Source: Hyperoodon ampullatus
Lineage: Eukaryota; Chordata; Mammalia; Artiodactyla; Ziphiidae
Assembly (NCBI GenBank): GCA_949752795.1
Contig: OX457068.1
Span: 56,634,516 to 56,698,515 of the forward strand
Direction: 5' to 3'
DNA: 64,000 nucleotides
Positions 57,922 to 64,000 of this stretch are shown here, one piece after another (the stretch's first letter is position 1; every line of letters starts with the position of its first letter). Below the pieces are notes generated by a model that made no database searches, was not told the DNA's origin, and was given only the letters and a program-made list of their open reading frames with translations. Both the position numbers and the translations under genes were made by a program.

Positions 57922-58270
57922 TAGGCCCAGCGATTTTTTTTTTTTTTTTTTTTTACCATTTTTAGAATGCACAGGTGACCACATATCTCTGAATATGAAC
58001 TAGTGTGCATTTGGGTAAGGAAGGCTTTCATCTTGTCTTCACCTCTTAATCTCCATCTCACAGAGAAGTTAGCATCTCTGAACACCTAGGGATTTTTCTG
58101 TAGGCCTAGGGATTTTTTTTTTTTTTTTTTTTTTACCATTTTTAGAATGCACAGGTGACCACATATCTCTGAATATGAACTAGTGTGCATTTGGGTAAGG
58201 AAAGCTTTCATCTTGTCTTCACCTCTTAATCTCCATCTCACAGAGAAGTTAGCATCTCTGAACACCTAGG
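57922..58270. repeat. Two-copy tandem duplication, period 180 bp
   Basis: Copy 1 (57922-58090) and copy 2 (58101-58270) each have a T tract (21 and 22 nt) followed by the same 136 bp from 'accatttttagaatgcacag' to 'ctgaacacctagg'. In that body I see one substitution (gaaggc/gaaagc near 58023 and 58203). The left edges differ slightly (cccagcga against cctaggga). The 10-bp spacer 'gatttttctg' (58091-58100) resembles the start of the unit. The near identity means a very recent duplication or an assembly artefact. Confidence 0.97.
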
Positions 58271-59525
58271 CAGGTAGTAGAATCTAACTACATAATAAAT
58301 GTGAAAAAACATTTTTTCTAATCAGCTAGTTTGACCTCGTGTAGTCCTCTTTCATTTAATGTTGGCCTTTTTCTTTTTTATACATTCCTTCCTGAATCAG
58401 ATCCCTTTTCTTTGTTTCATCTCCATCCAACCTAGGGCCAAATATTTTAATGTTCTGATTCAGGATAGAAAATACCAATGCATTCATTCAGCACAGGCAA
58501 AATATAGAAAAGGAGGGAAAAGGGGTTGCTATTTAGGAGTTCCTCTTATATAAATACCTGAAAACATTTATTGTCTATAACATAACATTTGCCTCTTAAT
58601 CATGTATTATATTTTCATATTAATAGTTCAATGAAAGTGGATTCTGTTTTTCTAAGTAAAGAACACATTTCATAAAGGAAAGTGTATTATGGGGTACTTT
58701 TTGTTTTAATTCCTCATCAGGTCTAGCTCATAAGGTGGGATTTTAAAAAAGTTTTTTCTTGAATTCCACTCAATTACCCAGCCATATTTTAAAATACCAC
58801 TTAAAAAATCTGTGTATTAAACATTTGGATAAAGAAAACTAAACTGAAGTATTTTTTAAAATAATAGTAGAATAAGTTTCAGTACATAACTAATGTCAAT
58901 TAAAGCTAGCTGATTTATTCTTTGTTATAGGAGAAATTGTCAGGTAAAACGGTGTTTTACCAAAATGTGTGCAGGTTATTGCAGGTTAAGTCTTCAGCAT
59001 GGAGAGAGGCATACATGTAAAATACCACCTCAGAGATTTTAAAGTAAGAGGAGACATTAAATTTTAATGAAAAATTAAGTTTAGGATAAATGGGTGAAAT
59101 TTTTTAAATGAAAATGAGGTACAACAAGGCTTTTTTAAAAAAAAGAAATTTCTAATAAGTATTGTTCAGATGTGTCATATTGGAAAAAAATAGTTTAGAG
59201 CTTGATTTTGATGGCACATTTTTTTCAGTTGGAAAGAATATACCATTATAAAGAGTTGGCCTATCAGCTATACCTTAAAACAACTTGTATTTAAAGCAAC
59301 TTGCATTCGTGCAGAAACCTCTGACTTCTGCTCAGAAAGGAAGTAAATCAAGAAGAATTTACTCTTTGATAAACTAACTATTTTTGTATCTGCAATTAAA
59401 GGATGCTAATGGCCTTGGTAAAATCCCAGCTCTTACAAATTTCCAGCACAAAAAGAATGCATGGAAGATAGTTAGCTGTAGACTAATATCCATTTCTACT
59501 TAATTTATAGTAATAGCATTTTAGC
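58271..59525. other. Non-genic DNA, no recognised element
   Basis: AT-rich; no gene, SINE, LTR or L1 is recognised. The 64-codon frame at 58359-58553 has no domain. Confidence 0.5.
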
Positions 59526-59529
59526 CAGG

Positions 59530-59870
59530 CACATGGCCATCCACCTAAAAACTACATTCCCCACCATCCTTTGCTGCCACTTATAGTCATGTGACCGTGT
59601 TCTGGCAAAAGAGATTAGGATAACTAATGTGTGTCAGTCCCATGTATTGCCCTGAAAAAAACTTAGTCATGTGCTCTCCTGGCTCTTTATTCCTACCAGC
59701 TGCTCAAAAATGTTGAGAACTTGGGAACTTCTACTTGCAGAAAACACTTGTGAAGAACTGCAGTACCACTGTAAACCTGGACTTCTAGAATATAACTTGA
59801 CTGGGAAACGATTAGAGAAATAAACTTCTGTTTCAGACACTGTATCCAAGACACTGTATCTTTTTTATTT
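59530..59870 (+). repeat. Old interspersed repeat of unresolved family
   Basis: It shares the layout of the element at 17690-18020: 'actacattccccaccatcctttgctgcc', 'catgtgac', 'ttctggcaaaagaga', and an end with 'agagaaataaacttctgttt' (59814-59833). A 12-bp direct repeat agacactgtatc lies at its right edge (59835-59846 and 59849-59860). Possibly an old LTR. Confidence 0.4.
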
Positions 59871-59874
59871 ATTT

Positions 59875-62095
59875 CCTTTTCTTCTTCACAAACCTTAGCT
59901 AGTATCCCAACTAATGTTAATAGTTTGTTTGCTTTAGCATTTAATACAATACAACACAGATTTTCAAGTGTGTTAATTAATAGAGTACACTGTTATTCAT
60001 GGAAGACTGAATGATAAATACATCTGTATATGGCACACATGTATTGTACTATATCATATATTGAGTAAAGTCATATAATTTCATTTGAAAGTAAGAAACT
60101 AGCAGAGACAAAACAGATCAAAGGAAAAAAAATCAAGAGGTTATGAGGAAAAGACTAAGATTATGCTAATAAAATACACAACATTATCAAAAACTGTGAG
60201 CTGCTTTGAGACAAAATTTAGGCCTTGAAAATAAGTGAGATAAAGCATATGAATTGTGGTTAGATGTTAATGCTCACCATTTCTTATCAGTAGCTAGCAA
60301 CAATGTCTCCTTACCTTCTGTTGAGTTAGGAACTAGGTGGTATACTCCTACATACTGTGGTCATTTTTTAAATTTGTGAGAACTTGAAAACATTATGCTT
60401 ATGAAATACCAGTTGGGGGTAGAGAATTGGTTTGGAAGGGCAGCAGATGGGCAAGAAGATTGGCAGAAACCCAGCTGAAAAGGGTACTATCTCAGACCCC
60501 TGAAAGCTTAGGCCAGTTTAGATAATAAGAAGTAGAAGTCAATATATTTGTTATATCTATTGTCAAAATTTCTGTGGGAAGTCAAAAGGATTAGCCTCAA
60601 ATATTCTGTAGGAGAATAAATATTTACTTCATAGAAGCAGTAGAACAAAAGTAAAACAAGTATTTTACTTTTCTTGGGATAGACAACATAATGGTCCCTC
60701 TTAGTTTCTCTTTTCAACATCTATTAACTAATCACATATTTGCACATGAGACTGTGAATATCCACTACTATGAGCATTGTACTTGAGCTTGAAAAATGCA
60801 TGACAAAATATACATTTTCATGTCACCTTGGAGGCAATGTGAAGTAATGGCATCATCTATGACTCTAATGAACTACAGGTTTCTCTTGCAGCTTTCTGAC
60901 GTTCTTCTGATTTTTGACTAATACCTTTGGGCTGCTCATGAGCAGCTTTTGACTCAATTCACATGCCAACTTATTCAGAACCATTGATTCAATAATTCCA
61001 TATGGATGGAGTCAGATCCCCCAAATGAGCCTATGTATTCTCATTACATTGATAAAAATATTTTAGAGTTCTAAAAAGGGTGATTTTCAATTAATTCAAT
61101 TTCATGAAAAGATATTTTCCCACAAAACTTAAAATACAGGATACTGAGCAGCTATTATGAATAAACAATAATTTCTTAAAATATGATGTTCCTATTTATG
61201 TGGCTTTAAATTTTAGAGTAGGTAAAATTTATGTTCAGGAAAGGAAATAATTGAGCAACAGAGAGCTTAGGGAAATATATAAATTTCTAACAATTACTTT
61301 ATCCTGTTGAAGCCACATTTATTAAGACTCAGCTCACCTCTCATCAACATCCTGAAACTTTTCAGCCACATGACATGCAACTTTTCTCTTTTCTGTGAAT
61401 TTCTATTATTAAATTTTCTTTACCTTTCACATCTCCTTTCTCAAAGTTGATATGGTGGAGACTGAAAATTGACTATCTAAATCTGCTCTTCCATAGTAAC
61501 AGAGATGAAAACAGAACATTGTAACACTACCTGAGGCTATGATTTCCAGCCTCTCTTTAAGCTAAATCTCTTCATGTGAATAAGCTCTCATCAATGGAAT
61601 GACTTGATAAAACATGTGGACTTACACTTAATTTTTTAAAGATGCTGTTTCTGGTTCTAAACTTACTATCTTTTCCCCTCTGGGTTAGTGGGTATGCCAA
61701 TAAGGACAGTACCTTTGGAAATTGCATGTTGGAGACAATAAAATTCCCATCATATTTGGTCCTTGGAGTTGATCTAGTGACATTCTGAAATCCTCACTTT
61801 TGACTGCTGTGTGAAAGAGAAATACACTTCTGATTTTGTTTTATTTTTTAATCACATATTTTAGAGCATTTTGATTATAGTAGCTTCACCTATAGTACTA
61901 CAAATAATGTGTGATAAATATATGCTCTTTGAACAAAAGAATAGATGTTTTCATAGATGGACCATGAATTAAAGTATTTTGAGCCTAAATACCTGGTTTA
62001 TGCTTAAAGAAACAAAAGAGAAATGACATTATAATATTGATTTTCCAGATGTGCTTGAAGAGGAGAATAGAAAGACTAAGAATACGTTGGAATGA
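59875..62095. other. Non-genic DNA, no recognised element
   Basis: No gene is supported; the longest frame is 70 codons (60508-60720, minus strand), with no domain. A 16-bp palindrome lies at 60931-60946. Confidence 0.5.
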
Positions 62096-62107
62096 CAAAG
62101 TAGACTT

Positions 62108-62322
62108 TTTTTTTTTTTTTTTTTTTTTTTGCTGTACGCAGGCCTCTCAATGTTGTGGCCTCTCCCGTCGCAGAGCACAGGCTCTGGACGCAAAGGCCCA
62201 GCAGCCATGGCCAATGGGCCCAGCTGCTCCACGGCATGTGGGGTCCTCCTGGACTGGGGCACAAACCCATGCCCCCTGCATCAGCAGGCAGGCTCTCAAC
62301 CACTGCATCACCAGGGAAGCCC
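62108..62322 (-). mobile_element. CHR-2-type SINE
   Basis: Minus-strand SINE with a poly(T) of about 25 and several CpG-decay substitutions ('gctgtacgcagg', 'tcgcagagcac'). TSD aaagtagacttttt at 62097-62110 and aaactatacttttt at 62323-62336, two mismatches. Confidence 0.95.
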
Positions 62323-62339
62323 AAACTATACTTTTTAGA

Positions 62340-63115
62340 CAGAGACACAGAGGACAGTCTGTGCTCTAAATGGCTATTTTAATAAAAATGGAAGAAATTA
62401 ATAGTTATTAAATTTTCCAAAATAATGTTATCACATATATAAACCAATAAATATGATAATGTGTATATCTAGAAATTTCCCACACATTAAGGTAAAGTGC
62501 CCAAATTGAATAATTAAAGTTTGATGTTAATAATAGTTTCACAATAATTATATAATAATGTTTAATAGATAATGGACAAGGACAAAAATTCTATGTTAGG
62601 AAAACATAACACACACTTAAATGTTTGGATAATATACAAAAAAGAGAACTAATCTCACCTTAAGGATGAGGAAATTTCCCTGAAGAAGTTTTGTTTAAGC
62701 TATGGATTATAGGATAATTTAGGAAGGAAGGTAGAGAGAAGAAGAGTTTTTCAGGGATGATGTATTGTACAAAGTCCTTGAAATAGAAAAGATGGAATGG
62801 CTAAGTAAAGGAAGATCGGTGTGGCTATCAGGAGAGAAAGAATAACAAGAATCGAAAATGGCAATATCAACAGAATCCAGAGATTGCAAAATTGTTAAAC
62901 TATAATTTACAGTAAAAATTACATTTTACATTGGAAGCCCATAACTGTGTACATGTGAAACACACACACACACACACACACACTTTTCCTAAAATAATAA
63001 TTACCTAAATTTGAATTATATTCTTTGGTATTTTCTATTGCTTGTTTTTAAAAATAGTATACTATGGTTCACTAACAGGGTGCTCTCCAAATATTTAAGA
63101 TACTATTTTAAGGGG
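62340..63115. other. Non-genic DNA with a (CA)n microsatellite
   Basis: A (CA)n tract of 24 bp lies at 62960-62983. No gene or other element is recognised. Confidence 0.5.
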
Positions 63116-64000
63116 AAAGTGTCCAAGATGGTGGAGTAGGAAGACCTTGAATTCACTTGCTCCCATGGGCAAACCAAAATCACAACTAGTTACTATTGAC
63201 GAGAAAGACCAGAAGAATAGCAGAACAGATATTACACAATAAAATATATAAGGAAAGAACAACACTGAGATGGGTAGGAAGGGAGGAGATGCAGTACAGT
63301 CAAGAGCTATACCCCATTTGGGCAATACACAAACAGAAGAATAATTGGGCTCTCCCCAAGGAGCAAGAGGTCCAAGTCCCACATTGGGTTTCACAACCAA
63401 GGGGTCCTGTAGTGGAAGATGAGCCCTCAGAATGTTTGGAGGCCAGAGACATTACTTTTGGGAGAACCAGAAGGCTGTGAGAAATATAAACTCCACTCTT
63501 AAAGGGCACACATGAAATCTTACACACTCTAGGACCCATTGAAAAAGCAGAAATTTGAAAGTATCCTAGGTCAAACCCACCTACTCATCTTGGAGAACTT
63601 CTTGGAGAGGCAAGAGGCAACTGGAACCAACCCTGGGGACATAGACACTGGCAACAGTCATTATTGGGAGCTCTTTCTACCACAAGGACACAGGTAATAG
63701 CAAGAGCTGTTTTTAAATCCTCCATCTAGCTTATTAATGTTGGTACCCATCTCTGCCCACTAGCTTGTGAGCATAAATACTAGGATGCTTCAGACCAAGC
63801 AGCAAGCTGGGCAGGGACACAGCCCCACTCACCAGTAGACCTGCTGCCTTAAGATCCTTTGAGCCAACAGCCACCCTGAGGCTTGGCCCTGTTCACCAGA
63901 AGGCCCAGGAACCAAGCCCACACAACATGTACTGGTACTAGCTCCAGGACCCCAAGGCCCTACAGCCAGAGAGACCAGGACCCAGTGGGCTGGTACTAGG
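63116..64000 (+). mobile_element. L1 LINE number 3, 5' UTR, runs off the window
   Basis: It begins 'gtgtccaagatggtggagta', the usual L1 5' start, and continues for 885 bp of 5' UTR. Near the window edge the blocks 'gcagggacacagccccactcaccagtagacctgctgcctta' correspond in position and layout to the pre-ORF1 region of L1 number 2 (about 37050-37100). It is a different subfamily from L1 number 1. ORF1 and ORF2, if present, lie outside the window. Confidence 0.8.

Noticed and set aside
60931..60946. Perfect 16-bp palindrome gctgctcatgagcagc
   Set aside because: About one perfect 16-bp palindrome is expected by chance in 64 kb, and nothing around it suggests a function.
1..64000. CRISPR array, operon, prophage or other prokaryotic system
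   Set aside because: No spaced identical repeats, no dense gene packing and no ribosome-binding-site pattern; the repeat content is that of a cetacean nuclear genome.
1..64000. Endogenous retrovirus provirus with gag, pol or env
   Set aside because: Only MLT1-type solo LTRs are seen; no internal retroviral coding region could be recognised.

Overview
The window is nuclear DNA from a whale or dolphin (Cetacea). The main evidence is twelve copies of a roughly 200-bp tRNA-derived SINE of the CHR-2 type, on both strands and mostly flanked by recognisable target-site duplications (TSDs). There is also one CHR-1 SINE, one longer CHR-type SINE, and LINE-1 elements with the long 5' UTR typical of cetartiodactyl L1. 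No functional protein-coding gene, rRNA gene or genuine tRNA gene is visible. The longest open frames are either antisense readings of SINEs or remnants of L1 ORF1 and ORF2. The DNA is AT-rich and looks intergenic or deep-intronic.

Layout. From 1 to 10 kb there are old layers: an L2 fragment split by an MLT1 LTR, a complete Tigger-type DNA transposon relic, a 2.2-kb old L1 fragment, another MLT1 LTR, MIR remnants and two CHR-2 SINEs. From 10 to 16 kb the DNA is nearly free of recognisable repeats. From 16 to 25 kb there is mostly unclassified DNA, with a MER5-like element split by an L1 3' end, a SINE with a long compound microsatellite tail, and an MLT1 LTR. From 26 to 28 kb there are four SINEs of three types. 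From 28.2 to 42.9 kb there are two same-orientation L1 elements. The first keeps its 5' UTR but has lost its 3' terminus. The second is 5'-truncated, has a complete 3' end and carries two CHR-2 insertions. A SINE and a long AT microsatellite lie between them. From 43 to 63 kb there is mostly unclassified DNA with MIR, L2, MER5-like and MLT1 relics, four CHR-2 SINEs and a nearly perfect 180-bp tandem duplication. From 63.1 kb to the edge lies the 5' end of a third L1, whose body is outside the window.

How the parts relate. The working logic is retrotransposition. L1 ORF2p supplied the endonuclease and reverse transcriptase that also mobilise poly(A)-tailed SINEs in trans. Every L1 coding region seen here is broken, so none of these copies is autonomous. 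Nesting gives an order: L2 before MLT1, MER5-like before the L1 tail at 16.1 kb, and L1 number 2 before its two CHR-2 insertions. I did not find a new biological system. The points most worth checking are the 180-bp duplication, the long antisense frame in the L1 5' UTR, the very young-looking SINE near 55 kb, and a B-box substitution shared by all twelve CHR-2 copies. Repeat family names are from recognition only, without a library search; subfamily labels are approximate.
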